A stretch of DNA of 64,000 bases from CALBPI01 sp038524795 (GTDB lineage: Bacteria > Pseudomonadota > Gammaproteobacteria > Steroidobacterales > Woeseiaceae). The position numbers and the translations under genes are program-made. Below, one piece after another: positions 7,806-16,765 of this stretch. Below the pieces are notes generated by a model that saw nothing but the letters and a program-made list of their open reading frames with translations, was not told the origin of the DNA and made no database searches. The stretch is taken from NCBI GenBank assembly GCA_038524795.1, contig JBCBIJ010000004.1, positions 62,001 to 126,000 of the forward strand, written 5' to 3'. The stretch's first letter is position 1, and each line of letters opens with the position of its first letter.

Positions 7806-9364
7806 AGGCAACAACGACAACGGCACGCCCCTGGCTGTGGCTGGTACTCGCGGTAGGGATTAACGGCTGCGCCACGGCGCCGCCAGAGCCCCGGGACTAC
7901 TCGGCGGAACGCGCCGTCCGCGACGCACTGTGGTCACGACCACCGGCGTCGGCGCCGGCGCCTGTCGCGCCCGTTGTTGCGCCCGTGGCCGACCCCGACC
8001 CCGAGCCGCTGTACAGCTTTGTGGCGGACGATCTGCCCATCTCGCAGGCCTGTCGACTCTTCGGCAAGGCCTACGACCTCAATATGGTGATTGAGCCCGA
8101 CGTTACGGGTTCGGTTAGTGTCGATCTGACGGACCTGCCCTTTGCCGAGGTCATGGAATCGATGCTGGGCGCCAATGGCTACTTCTGGGAGCGTCGCGGC
8201 AACATCGTCTACGTCCGCTCGCGCGAGACGCGCGTCTTCACGATTGACTACATTCGGCTCGTGCGCACAGGTGCGGGCTCGAGCCAGGCGCAGGTGAGCT
8301 CCAGTGCCCAGGTTGGCGCCGGCGGCGGCGGCCTGGGCGGTGCCGGCGGTCTTGGCGGTGGCGGCGGTGCCGGTGCCGGTGGTGGTGGCGATGGCGGCGC
8401 AGCCGGTGCCATCTCCATCCAGCAGACAGACACCGTAGACTTCTGGCTCGAGCTCGAAGAGCAACTGGACAAGCTCGTCTCCGACGAAGGCCGCTTGGTC
8501 GTCAACCGCTTGGCGGGCACGGTGCAGGTCACCGATCAGCACCGCCGTGTGCGCGAAATCGGCAGCTTCATTAATGAACTCAACAAGGCGATCTACCGCC
8601 AGGTCGATATCGAGGTGAAGATCGTCGAGGTGACGCTCAACGAAGACGAAGCGCTGGGCGTTGACTGGTCGCGGCTCGTAACCAACGGCGACGGCGAATT
8701 CGTCAACGGCAATCTGTCGACGATCATTTTGAGCCCGGCCGGCGGACTCGACGCGCTGCCTGCATCGGGTCGCGTGAGCTTTTCGGAAATCGAGGACGGC
8801 CTTAATCGCATCACAGCGGTTGTTGAGGCGTTGCAGGAGCAGGGCAAGGTCGACATCGTGTCGCAACCCCACATCCGTACGCTCAACAACCAGGCCGCGC
8901 TCATCAAGGTGGGCACGGACCGCACCTTCTTCCGCAAGGAGCAGTCAACGGCCACAACCACGGCCGGTGCGCAGACATTCGCCACCGACATTCCGCAGGT
9001 GGTGACAGAGGGCATCGTGCTGTCGATCACGCCGCAGGTCTCGGAGTCGGGCTGGATCACGCTGGACGTGTCGCCTGTGGTGACACGTGTGTCGAGCGTG
9101 AGTGAAGTGCTTGACGACAACGGCAACGTGCAGTCGGCGGCACCCAACCTCGATATCAGTCAGACCTCCTCGCTTGTGCGCGCACGCAGTGGCGAGACGG
9201 TGGTGATCGGCGGTCTGATCCAGAGTCAGCAGACGGAGGCACGCCGCGCCGTACCCTTCCTCTCGAAGATCCCGCTGCTGGGCGGTTTATTCCGCTCGAA
9301 CTACACGATCGAAGCCCGCAAGGAGCTCATCGTGATGCTCACGCCGAGGCTCGTCAGCTCGTAG
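7802..9364 (+). CDS. secretin, MshL/GspD/PilQ family, probable lipoprotein
   Basis: This 520-residue protein forms the outer-membrane channel. The signal sequence ends INGC at residue 24, a slightly irregular lipobox, so it is probably a lipoprotein like MshL. A proline-rich linker is followed by a short N0-type domain (SFVADDLPISQACRLFGKAY onward), an N1 domain, and the secretin core with QPHIRTLNNQAALIKVG and the signature VVIGGLI ... VPFLSKIPLLGGLFR. Between the N domains lies a glycine-rich stretch of about 40 residues (roughly 170-205). Its short set of N domains resembles MshL or PilQ more than GspD. It is the last gene of the operon. Confidence 0.92.
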   Translation: MKATTTTARPWLWLVLAVGINGCATAPPEPRDYSAERAVRDALWSRPPASAPAPVAPVVAPVADPDPEPLYSFVADDLPISQACRLFGKAYDLNMVIEPDVTGSVSVDLTDLPFAEVMESMLGANGYFWERRGNIVYVRSRETRVFTIDYIRLVRTGAGSSQAQVSSSAQVGAGGGGLGGAGGLGGGGGAGAGGGGDGGAAGAISIQQTDTVDFWLELEEQLDKLVSDEGRLVVNRLAGTVQVTDQHRRVREIGSFINELNKAIYRQVDIEVKIVEVTLNEDEALGVDWSRLVTNGDGEFVNGNLSTIILSPAGGLDALPASGRVSFSEIEDGLNRITAVVEALQEQGKVDIVSQPHIRTLNNQAALIKVGTDRTFFRKEQSTATTTAGAQTFATDIPQVVTEGIVLSITPQVSESGWITLDVSPVVTRVSSVSEVLDDNGNVQSAAPNLDISQTSSLVRARSGETVVIGGLIQSQQTEARRAVPFLSKIPLLGGLFRSNYTIEARKELIVMLTPRLVSS

Positions 9365-9371
9365 ACACGAG

Positions 9372-9399
9372 AGCGGTTGCGCCTGCGGGCGCAACCGCT
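9372..9399 (+). terminator. hairpin ending the secretion-like operon
   Basis: A perfect 12-base stem (AGCGGTTGCGCC / GGCGCAACCGCT) with a TGCG loop starts seven bases after the secretin stop. The downstream sequence GGTTGTATTG is only moderately T-rich, so termination may be Rho-assisted. The position makes it the likely end of the 749-9364 transcript. Confidence 0.7.
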
Positions 9400-9437
9400 G
9401 GTTGTATTGCCGCGCGCACCCGCTGTACGTTGCCGGC

Positions 9438-10445
9438 ATGGCGCAGTCCAAAACCTATCCAATCTGGATGCTTCGGCTCGTTCCCCGAGGGCGTTGGGGC
9501 CGCTGGATCACGGCCGCTGTCATATTGGCTATCGGGCTCACCATCTACGCGCCCGCCGTCGCGATCGTTGCCGAGGACGCCGCGCGCTGGCGCAACTATT
9601 TTGCCTGGCCCCCCGCGCTGTTCTTCGTCTGCGCCATCGCCTATATCGTGCCGACGTTTCACTACTCGATGGGGCGTTCACACCGGACACTCGACGATCT
9701 CACTCCCTACTTTCGCAGTGCGGAAGACCTGGAGGTCGCCCGAGCGAGCCTCGATCAGCGATCAGCACTGTGGTTGGTGCGGGTCGTCGTGTTTTCCATC
9801 GCGCTCTGGCTGATTCAAAGCCGGTTGCTTGCGGGCAGCTGGGAATACATGTGGGCGCGCACGGGTGAGGGCTATGTTGCGGTTGTTATGGACTTTGGGT
9901 CCTTGCCTGTTTGGTTGACGATGAACACCGCGATGAGCTCGCTCGTGCGAAACGCGCTGACATTTCGGCGGCTCGTGCCCAGGCTCGAAACGAGCCTACT
10001 CGATCCACAGAGTTTCATGCCCATCGGCCGCATGGCTGTGACCTCAACGCTGGTCGTCGTTGGCGCGATGGCGTCGCTGTCGATCATGTGGATCGACGGC
10101 CCCGCCAACCTCTGGACGACGTTGCCGGCCCTGTTGATTTTCACACCCGTCATCGCGTTGTTGCTGCTACTGCCCGTGTGGCCTCTACACCGGGAACTGC
10201 TGCGCCAACGCGCCGAGGCGGTCGCTGCCGCGCAGACCCGGGTACCCGTGCGGTCTGGCAAGTCGGAACCCGACGCTGGTGAACTGGCTCAGGCCCTGGC
10301 GCTACGCAGAGAGCTGTCTCGACTGCCCGTATGGCCCTTTGATGTGGGCTCGGTGACACGCTTCGTGAGTTACGCCGTGATCGTCCCGCTGACCTGGGCT
10401 GGCGCCGCGCTCATCGAAATGCTCGTCAACGTGCTGCTCGAATGA
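9438..10445 (+). CDS. hypothetical multi-pass membrane protein
   Basis: The 335-residue product has about six hydrophobic segments (from ATG 9438, near residues 23-45, 58-78, 112-132, 195-215, 225-245 and 305-330), separated by charged, Arg-rich loops. No family was recognised and no catalytic motif is visible. The ATG at 9438 was chosen over a TTG at 9402 because it lies just ahead of the first membrane segment; neither has a strong ribosome site. It follows the operon hairpin, so it probably has its own promoter or depends on readthrough. A link to the secretion system is only positional. Confidence 0.6.
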   Translation: MAQSKTYPIWMLRLVPRGRWGRWITAAVILAIGLTIYAPAVAIVAEDAARWRNYFAWPPALFFVCAIAYIVPTFHYSMGRSHRTLDDLTPYFRSAEDLEVARASLDQRSALWLVRVVVFSIALWLIQSRLLAGSWEYMWARTGEGYVAVVMDFGSLPVWLTMNTAMSSLVRNALTFRRLVPRLETSLLDPQSFMPIGRMAVTSTLVVVGAMASLSIMWIDGPANLWTTLPALLIFTPVIALLLLLPVWPLHRELLRQRAEAVAAAQTRVPVRSGKSEPDAGELAQALALRRELSRLPVWPFDVGSVTRFVSYAVIVPLTWAGAALIEMLVNVLLE

Positions 10446-10486
10446 CGTTTGAGCCTATAAAAAAAGGCTAAACCTGGAACCAGACC

Positions 10487-10509
10487 CGCCGCTATGAGGG
10501 GTAGCGGCG
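10487..10509 (+). other. hairpin in the leader of the next gene
   Basis: An 8-base perfect stem (CGCCGCTA / TAGCGGCG) with a TGAGGGG loop lies between the membrane protein gene and the gene at 10552. A T-rich stretch (CTCTTTGTCTTTT) follows about 16 bases later. It could end the upstream transcript or fold in the downstream leader. No firm assignment is possible. Confidence 0.3.
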
Positions 10510-10551
10510 CATGACATAACGCGCCTCTTTGTCTTTTCAGGAGCGCAAGCC

Positions 10552-11943
10552 ATGGAAATCGCAGATATTTCGCAGTCCGTGTCCCTCAAATCGGCCCGCC
10601 GCGCCCAGTTCGCAAGCTCAAGCGTTGTGGCCCCGCCCAAGACCGAAGCCCCCGTCGCCGACAACACGGTCCGTGCCCTCGATGCGCTGCGCGCCGAGTT
10701 GCGCGGGGCCCTGCAGGCACGCTTTTCGACGGGCTATGGTGCACCCGCCAGTGCCTTCTCGGCATTCGCGCCCGAAGCCGGCGTCGACACCGTCGGTGAC
10801 GAGACGGTTGCCGCGGCGAAACAAGTTGCTGACAGTGCGCCGGGTCGCGCCGAGACGTTTCTCGTCGCGTTTCGGGCCACAGTGGCCCGGGCCTTCGAAG
10901 CCGTCCGCGAGAACTTCGCGGGCCGTGCCGATGTCGGTGACATCGATGCCGTTGAGCAGGTGGTCAATCGTGGCATTCAGGGTCTGACCCGAGATGCCGC
11001 TGGCCAGACCGAATCCGCCACGCGCGTGCTCGAGGTGGACTCGAAGGTGCGTGAGGCTTCAACGATCCGCATCCGCACGCAGGAAGGCGATACCGTCAAG
11101 ATTCGCCTGCGCAATGTCGAGCAGTTCTCGGCGACCGACACGAGCCGTTCGGGCCCCGATGGTACGGCTACGAGCACACGCGTCGATGCCTCACAGTCAC
11201 GACGCGTGAGCTTCACCGTTGAAGGCGACATCAACAGCGACGAACGGGCCGCGATCGAGGATGTGTTGGCCCAAGCCTCGGAAATCGCCGACGAGTTCTT
11301 TGGCGGCGATATCGCGGCGGCATTTGAGAACGCCGCAGACTTCGAGTTTGACAGCGAGCAGCTGCAGCGCGTGAATTTGCGTTTCCGGGTTCAGGAGGAG
11401 CGCAGCGTGCGCTTCGCCGAAGACGTGGTCATCAGCCCGGCAGACCGCTTTGTGGGTGTGCAACCCGACCCCGTCAAAATCCCCGAGGATCGCGTCGCCG
11501 ATCTTGAGCCGTTTATCAACCGTCCGGCACCCGCAGGCCCCGCGACTCCGTTCGTACCGGCCAAGCCTGAGTCAGCCGATATCCAGCCCATCAAGGCGGA
11601 ACCGGTCGTCGATGACGCGTCGGAGGCGACGCCCGTCGCCGGGGCTGCGGCTAAACCTGCCGTCGAGCAGCCGCCTGTGAACACGGACGCGCTCAATGGC
11701 TTCTTCGCGTTCGTGTCGAGTTTCCTTAGCGAAACGACGACGGCGTTTGAGGTGGCAGGCGAGTCGAGCCGGTTCTTCTTCAGCGAGTCGTTCAAGCTGA
11801 CGCTGTTGCGCGAGACGTTTGTGGCGTCAGCACCCGAGTCCCAGGAAACGGCTGCGGAGACGGCGGCCGGCGTTGTCGACAAGCTGCTTGAAGTCGATGC
11901 CCAGGCCCCGGCCGTCGAGCCGAAGGTTGAAGACGACGACTAG
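10552..11943 (+). CDS. hypothetical acidic cytoplasmic protein, 463 residues
   Basis: No signal peptide or membrane segment is visible. The middle part (about 155-300) has a regular pattern: IRIRTQEGDTVKIRLRN, then an SFTVEGDINSDERAAIEDVL segment, then ASEIADEFFGGDIAAAFENA and a beta-rich stretch. This looks like a conserved domain of unknown function seen in gammaproteobacterial proteins, but I cannot name it safely. A Pro/Ala/Glu-rich linker (about 310-380) and an amphipathic C-terminal helix region follow. The ATG has a good CAGGAG ribosome site, and the gene ends at a strong bidirectional hairpin. Function unknown. Confidence 0.72.
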   Translation: MEIADISQSVSLKSARRAQFASSSVVAPPKTEAPVADNTVRALDALRAELRGALQARFSTGYGAPASAFSAFAPEAGVDTVGDETVAAAKQVADSAPGRAETFLVAFRATVARAFEAVRENFAGRADVGDIDAVEQVVNRGIQGLTRDAAGQTESATRVLEVDSKVREASTIRIRTQEGDTVKIRLRNVEQFSATDTSRSGPDGTATSTRVDASQSRRVSFTVEGDINSDERAAIEDVLAQASEIADEFFGGDIAAAFENAADFEFDSEQLQRVNLRFRVQEERSVRFAEDVVISPADRFVGVQPDPVKIPEDRVADLEPFINRPAPAGPATPFVPAKPESADIQPIKAEPVVDDASEATPVAGAAAKPAVEQPPVNTDALNGFFAFVSSFLSETTTAFEVAGESSRFFFSESFKLTLLRETFVASAPESQETAAETAAGVVDKLLEVDAQAPAVEPKVEDDD

Positions 11944-11953
11944 GGCCCAACTC

Positions 11954-11981
11954 AGGAAACCCCGCCGAAGCGGGGTTTCCT
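11954..11981. terminator. bidirectional terminator between convergent genes
   Basis: A perfect 12-base stem (AGGAAACCCCGC / GCGGGGTTTCCT) with a CGAA tetraloop sits between the plus-strand gene ending at 11943 and the minus-strand haloperoxidase ending at 12021. The T-rich arm on either strand gives a short U tract, so it can serve both genes. Confidence 0.8.
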
Positions 11982-12020
11982 GGTCTTGCCGGTGAGCAAC
12001 CGGCCGATGGCACGACGGCG

Positions 12021-13772
12021 TCAGGCCGGCATGACCCGACCCGCGCGAATGCGAATGCGCGTGCCGTCAAATCGCGTCAGCGTAAACCCGTCAAAGTCCG
12101 CCTCGTTAAGGGTGCGCGACTTGTCCTGCAGCAGTGCAATGGCCTGCTGCTCGCCTACAACGAGTCCTTCCACGCCGTCCTGGCGGTAGTGCACGCCCGC
12201 GGCGTCCCGGCCGATGGCCACGTTGTTGGCGACTTTGTTGAGTTCGCCGCCGGCGGTGAGGTCGGGTCCGGAGTAGGGCAGCAGCGCCGTACTGTCATCG
12301 TTGCACACGACAGGGTTCGGGATCACAAAGTCCTCGTTGAAGAACGCTTTCAGAACGGTGACGCAGGCGCCCGCCACGGTCGCGTGCCCGGCCGGGTAGG
12401 ACGGGTGGGTTGGCGAGCCTTCTGTGTAGGCCTGTGGCAGGAAGTAAGTGCCGTACCGGCTGTGCGTCAGGTTGACGGCCGCGGAGTTCAGGATGTCGTC
12501 GTTGAGCTCGTAGTGGCGCTGGCCCGTCATGTGAAAGTGCACGCGGCCGCCGTAGGCTTCGGGTCGCAGCAGGCGGTGCACGCGCCATTTCTGGAACCAG
12601 GCGCCACTGAGCGCTAAGTTGCCGGCCGTGCTTACAAGGTCGATGACGAACGGGCCGCCGAGGCTTGTGAAAGCGCCCTGGTTGCTGATGGACCCGGCGT
12701 AGGGATTACCCGGGTCAAGGGCGGCGCCCCCGTAGCCGAGCAGGATGAGGGCCGCGTGTAGATAGGCCTGATAGAGCACGTCACGGTGCACGTATTCCGA
12801 CAGCGCGCGATTGTCGTTGATGTAGCGCTTGGGCCCGAAGGCAAGGCTCTCGGCCGGTGCACCGCCGCGTTGCACATTGAGCCAGTTGGCGGCGTCCGTC
12901 ATAAAGTCGATGCCGGGCAGACCGGCTTCGTAGCGTTGCACAACGTCAACGGGGCCGAAGCTGAAGTCCTGCCATAGAAACTGGCTGATGTAAGGCCCGA
13001 CGAGATCGCCCGGCGTTTCACCGCGGAATAGGGTGCTGGCGGTCAGCGCGCCGCCGCTGGCAGGCCCCGGCGTCGCTGAGAAGTTGTTGAGGTCTGCCAC
13101 GGCCGCCGCAATGGTCGGGTCGCTATCGTAGCGGTTGAACGGCACATCGCGCGTCAGCGCCTGCCAGTACACCTCACCTTCCTCGCCCGCAAGCTTTGCG
13201 CTGCGAAACCGGTGCGACGGCGGCATGCGCGTGGCGTGGCTGTCGAGGCCCGCGACTTCGTAACGAAATGCGCCCTGTGGATTGGCCAGCCGCCGCGCCG
13301 CGCTGCCATCGAGCGGGATCGCGTCGAAATCAGACTTTCTGCCGCGGCGCATGGCGCGGCGCAGCGCGCGGAATGCCGAGGGCTGCACCTCACCAAACTG
13401 GTTGCTAGGCAGCGTCTTCGTGAAGCTCGCATAGAAACGCTGATCGGCGTAGCGCTGCTCATCATTGTTGTCGCGCTGCACACCCACGCTAAAGGTGTCG
13501 AGGAAGTGCTGCCGCGCGGCGTCGATGCGCAAGTCACGCGCAGCGCGTACGCGACGGTCGGGACCATTGGGAACGTCGACGGAGGGGTCGATATCGAGTG
13601 GGCGGAAATCGTCCGCCTGTGCGGCGCCGGTTGCGAGACCGCCCGTGGCGGCGCCGGCAACGGCGGCCCCCATTTTCAGAAAGTTGCGCCGGGAGGTCGC
13701 GGTGTTTGAGTCGCTGCAGTGCGTGTGTTCGCTGCTGGTAGTTTGGTCGACGGTGTCATCACGTGGCTTCAT
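12021..13772 (-). CDS. Tat-exported vanadium-dependent haloperoxidase (PAP2 superfamily)
   Basis: This 583-residue protein starts with a twin-arginine signal (SRRNFLKMG near residue 27, then an Ala/Gly-rich core), so it is exported folded. The vanadate site motifs of the haloperoxidase/acid phosphatase superfamily are visible: KWRVHRLLRP near 395-404, YPAGH near 459-463 and GRDAAGVHYRQD near 521-532. The Lys-Arg spacing of eight matches algal and bacterial bromoperoxidases rather than fungal chloroperoxidase. The Ser of the usual PSGH is Ala. Such enzymes oxidise halides with hydrogen peroxide, but phosphatase activity cannot be excluded. The ATG follows GGGAAGAA. It stands alone between a terminator and the divergent hldE. 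Confidence 0.88.
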   Translation of the reverse strand: MKPRDDTVDQTTSSEHTHCSDSNTATSRRNFLKMGAAVAGAATGGLATGAAQADDFRPLDIDPSVDVPNGPDRRVRAARDLRIDAARQHFLDTFSVGVQRDNNDEQRYADQRFYASFTKTLPSNQFGEVQPSAFRALRRAMRRGRKSDFDAIPLDGSAARRLANPQGAFRYEVAGLDSHATRMPPSHRFRSAKLAGEEGEVYWQALTRDVPFNRYDSDPTIAAAVADLNNFSATPGPASGGALTASTLFRGETPGDLVGPYISQFLWQDFSFGPVDVVQRYEAGLPGIDFMTDAANWLNVQRGGAPAESLAFGPKRYINDNRALSEYVHRDVLYQAYLHAALILLGYGGAALDPGNPYAGSISNQGAFTSLGGPFVIDLVSTAGNLALSGAWFQKWRVHRLLRPEAYGGRVHFHMTGQRHYELNDDILNSAAVNLTHSRYGTYFLPQAYTEGSPTHPSYPAGHATVAGACVTVLKAFFNEDFVIPNPVVCNDDSTALLPYSGPDLTAGGELNKVANNVAIGRDAAGVHYRQDGVEGLVVGEQQAIALLQDKSRTLNEADFDGFTLTRFDGTRIRIRAGRVMPA

Positions 13773-14010
13773 GAGTGGTTCTTCCCTGCTTGTTGGTGTT
13801 GCGTGTCGTTACAAGCCCCTTCACACCGACAAACCCGATGCCGCCACTAGCCTTCTGTCGGCTGCGTCGCCGTCGTCCCACGGTTGCGGTGTCGGACGCC
13901 CGTCATGGTGGCCGTCGTATGCCCGCCTTGCGCGTGATGTTTGGCGCCCGTTGATCCAGTTTCGAGCGCCGTTGCGGTACATTAGTGAAAATCGCTTCTT
14001 GTACCTCGCA

Positions 14011-15438
14011 ATGACCCTGACCATCCCCGATTTTTCGAGCGCACGCGTGCTGGTCGCAGGCGACGTTATGCTGGACCAGTACTGGTTCGGTGCAACGGGA
14101 CGCATCTCACCCGAAGCGCCCGTACCCGTCGTGCATGTCGACCGCGATGAAGAACGTCCAGGGGGTGCCGCAAACGTGGCCGTAAACCTGGCCATGCTGG
14201 GCTGCGGTACCGGGCTCGTGGGCATCGCCGGTGAAGACGCTGCGGCCGAGCGCTTATCGGCCACGCTCACAGAGCGGGGTATCGAAACCGCACTCACGCG
14301 AGACCCGGATCGCCCAACCACCACCAAACTGCGTGTGCTGTCGCGCAACCAACAGCTCATCCGGCTCGACCGTGAGGAGACGCCGGCGACGGCCGTGTCG
14401 CTCGGGCCCGCGTTGTCCGCACGACTGGATGACGCCGATGTCGTAATCCTTTCGGACTACGGCAAAGGTGCCCTGCACGACGTGCCAGCTTTGATCTCGG
14501 CGTGTCGTGATGCCGATTTGCCTGTGCTTGTTGACCCAAAGGGCAGTGACTTTGCCCGTTATGCGGGCGCCACGGTGATCACACCCAATGAATCCGAGTT
14601 TCGCGCCGCAGCGGGCGACTGGCACGACGATGCGGGGCTGGTTTCCCGCGCCGAGCAGATGATCGACGCGCTGCACCTGGGTGCGCTGCTGATCACGCGC
14701 AGCGAGCGGGGTATGTTGCTCGTCCGGGCCGACGCGGAGCCCTTCTTCCTTTCGACAGAGGCCCGCGAGGTGTACGACGTCACGGGTGCGGGCGACACCG
14801 TAATCGCGACGCTGGCCGCAGGGCTCGCAGCAGGTCAGGACATGACGGACGCCGTGGCGCTCGCGAACCTCGCCGCCGGCCGCGTCGTCGGCAAGATCGG
14901 TGTGGCCGGTGTAACGCCCTCGGAACTGAGGGTTGCATTGCACCGTCGCGGCAAGGGCGGGCGGGAGCCCGTCGACGCAGAAGGGCTAGCGGCGCTCGTT
15001 TCTGAGTCCCAGCAGGCCGGCGAGCGTGTGGTCATGACCAACGGCTGCTTCGATGTACTGCATGCGGGCCATGTCGCCTATCTCGAAGAGGCAAAATCAT
15101 TGGGTGATCGCCTTGTCGTGGCGGTCAACGACGACGCGTCGGTGACCCGGCTCAAGGGGGCCGGGCGTCCCATCAATACACTCGAAGACCGTATGCTGGT
15201 GCTGTCGGGGCTCGCGGCCGTGGACTGGGTCGTCCCGTTTTCGGAAGACACCCCCGCGGCACTCATCGGGCAGGCCTTACCCGATGTGCTCGTCAAAGGC
15301 GGCGATTACGCAGTCGCTGATATCGCGGGCGGCGAGGCCGTGATTGCCCATGGTGGCGAGGTGCGTGTGCTGGCGTTCCGTCCGGGTCGCTCCTCCACGA
15401 GCATTATCGAGCGCATGCGTGCGGCCGAGGGCAACTGA
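14011..15438 (+). CDS. hldE: bifunctional heptose 7-phosphate kinase / heptose 1-phosphate adenylyltransferase
   Basis: HldE makes ADP-D-glycero-beta-D-manno-heptose for the LPS inner core in the cytoplasm. The N-terminal ribokinase-type half shows GGAANVAVNLAML and the PfkB signature DVTGAGDTVIA. The C-terminal nucleotidyltransferase half shows TNGCFDVLHAGHVAYLEEA. The length from ATG 14011 is 475 residues, matching the usual 470-480. The open frame extends upstream to 13465, but that part lies in the leader and antisense to the haloperoxidase gene and does not resemble the family. waaA follows six bases later. gmhA, the first enzyme of the same pathway, is at 61023. Confidence 0.96.
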   Translation: MTLTIPDFSSARVLVAGDVMLDQYWFGATGRISPEAPVPVVHVDRDEERPGGAANVAVNLAMLGCGTGLVGIAGEDAAAERLSATLTERGIETALTRDPDRPTTTKLRVLSRNQQLIRLDREETPATAVSLGPALSARLDDADVVILSDYGKGALHDVPALISACRDADLPVLVDPKGSDFARYAGATVITPNESEFRAAAGDWHDDAGLVSRAEQMIDALHLGALLITRSERGMLLVRADAEPFFLSTEAREVYDVTGAGDTVIATLAAGLAAGQDMTDAVALANLAAGRVVGKIGVAGVTPSELRVALHRRGKGGREPVDAEGLAALVSESQQAGERVVMTNGCFDVLHAGHVAYLEEAKSLGDRLVVAVNDDASVTRLKGAGRPINTLEDRMLVLSGLAAVDWVVPFSEDTPAALIGQALPDVLVKGGDYAVADIAGGEAVIAHGGEVRVLAFRPGRSSTSIIERMRAAEGN

Positions 15439-15444
15439 CCGCGC

Positions 15445-16737
15445 ATGATGCGCCTGTTCTACAACGTCCTCGTATTTATCGGCCTGCCGCTGGCCGCCGT
15501 TTATTGGGGCTGGCGCGCATTGCTGGACCCCAGTTTTCGCGGCCGCTGGTACCAGCGCTTCGGTTTTGGTTACCCGAAGCGAGACGCGTCGACGCGCCAG
15601 ATCTGGATCCACGCTGTGTCCGTTGGGGAGGTGCAAGCCGCGGCACCGCTCGTACGCGCGTTGCGCGAGGCCGTACCCGATGCCCGTGTGCTCATTACAA
15701 CGGTGACGCCGACGGGTGGCGATCGCGTCCGGCTGCTGTTCAAGGACGGCGTCGATCATGCCTACGCGCCCTACGATATTCGCCCGGCGGTTCGGCGGTT
15801 CTACGATCTCGTGCGCCCAGATCTCGCGATCATCATCGAGACGGAACTCTGGCCCAATCTCTACCACGCAGCCGGCGTACGCGGCATTCCGCTGGTGCTC
15901 GCCAGCGCGCGTATCTCGCCGCGCTCGATGCCGCGCTACCGGCGTCTCGTCGGGCTGTTCCGCGACGCATTGTCGAACGGCATCATCATCGCGGCGCAAA
16001 GCGAGGTCGACCGGCAGCGCTTCGTTGAGCTAGGTGCGCCCGAAGCGCGTACGTTTGTCAGCGGCAACATCAAGTTCGATCACCAGCTCGATGAGGGTGT
16101 GGCGCAAGCAGGTGCAGCGCTGCGCGGCTCGAGTTTTCCGGGGCGCCCCGTGTGGGTCGCGGCAAGCACACACGCCGGCGAAGAGGAGGTGCTCGTCGAA
16201 GCCCACCTGCGTCTGCGGGAGCGCTGGCCCGATGCGTTGCTCGTGCTGATTCCGCGCCACCCTGGCCGGTTTGACGATGCGGCGGGCCTGCTCGACGAGC
16301 GCCGCGTGAGCTACGTGCGGCGCACGGATACGGTGCCCGTGCCCGCTGAGGCGGCCGTGTTGCTGGGTGACACGATGGGCGAGGTCAATCTGTTCTATGC
16401 GGCGGGAGATGTCGCGTTTGTCGGAGGCAGCCTTGTCCCCGTCGGCGGACACAATCTGCTCGAGCCCGCGGCACTGTCGCTACCGATCCTCGTGGGTCCG
16501 CACCTGTTCAACAGCGAGGACATCGCGGGTATGTTCACCGAGTGTGGTGCGGCCGAGGTCGTAACCGACGTGGGCGAGATCGTGAATGCGGTGGATAGGC
16601 TGTTCCAGCGCGATCAGCTACGCGCAACCATGGGTGGCAAGGCGCGCGCGTTGATCAGCGATAACCGCGGCGCCGTCGACCGATTACTCGAGCGGCTCGA
16701 GCCCCTGCTCGAACGAAACGCACCGCGCGCCGCCTGA
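15445..16737 (+). CDS. waaA: 3-deoxy-D-manno-octulosonic acid transferase
   Basis: This 430-residue glycosyltransferase (GT30) transfers Kdo from CMP-Kdo to lipid A precursor at the inner membrane. The short N-terminal membrane anchor (LFYNVLVFIGLPLAAVYWGW) and the family motifs IWIHAVSVGEVQAA, IIETELWPNLYHA, SGNIKFD and GGSLVPVGGHNLLEPA are all present. It is the second gene after hldE, so heptose activation and Kdo transfer are likely co-transcribed. It is convergent with the TolC gene, with only 28 bases between the stops and no hairpin. Confidence 0.96.
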   Translation: MMRLFYNVLVFIGLPLAAVYWGWRALLDPSFRGRWYQRFGFGYPKRDASTRQIWIHAVSVGEVQAAAPLVRALREAVPDARVLITTVTPTGGDRVRLLFKDGVDHAYAPYDIRPAVRRFYDLVRPDLAIIIETELWPNLYHAAGVRGIPLVLASARISPRSMPRYRRLVGLFRDALSNGIIIAAQSEVDRQRFVELGAPEARTFVSGNIKFDHQLDEGVAQAGAALRGSSFPGRPVWVAASTHAGEEEVLVEAHLRLRERWPDALLVLIPRHPGRFDDAAGLLDERRVSYVRRTDTVPVPAEAAVLLGDTMGEVNLFYAAGDVAFVGGSLVPVGGHNLLEPAALSLPILVGPHLFNSEDIAGMFTECGAAEVVTDVGEIVNAVDRLFQRDQLRATMGGKARALISDNRGAVDRLLERLEPLLERNAPRAA

Positions 16738-16765
16738 CGGCGACGAGCGGAACGGCGTTGCCGAA

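Noticed and set aside
10450..10470. AGCCT...AGGCT with an A run, as a terminator
   Set aside because: Only five base pairs, with the A run inside the loop and no T tract on the plus strand.
13465..14010. N-terminal extension of hldE
   Set aside because: It would overlap the haloperoxidase signal region and does not resemble HldE; ATG 14011 gives the normal length.
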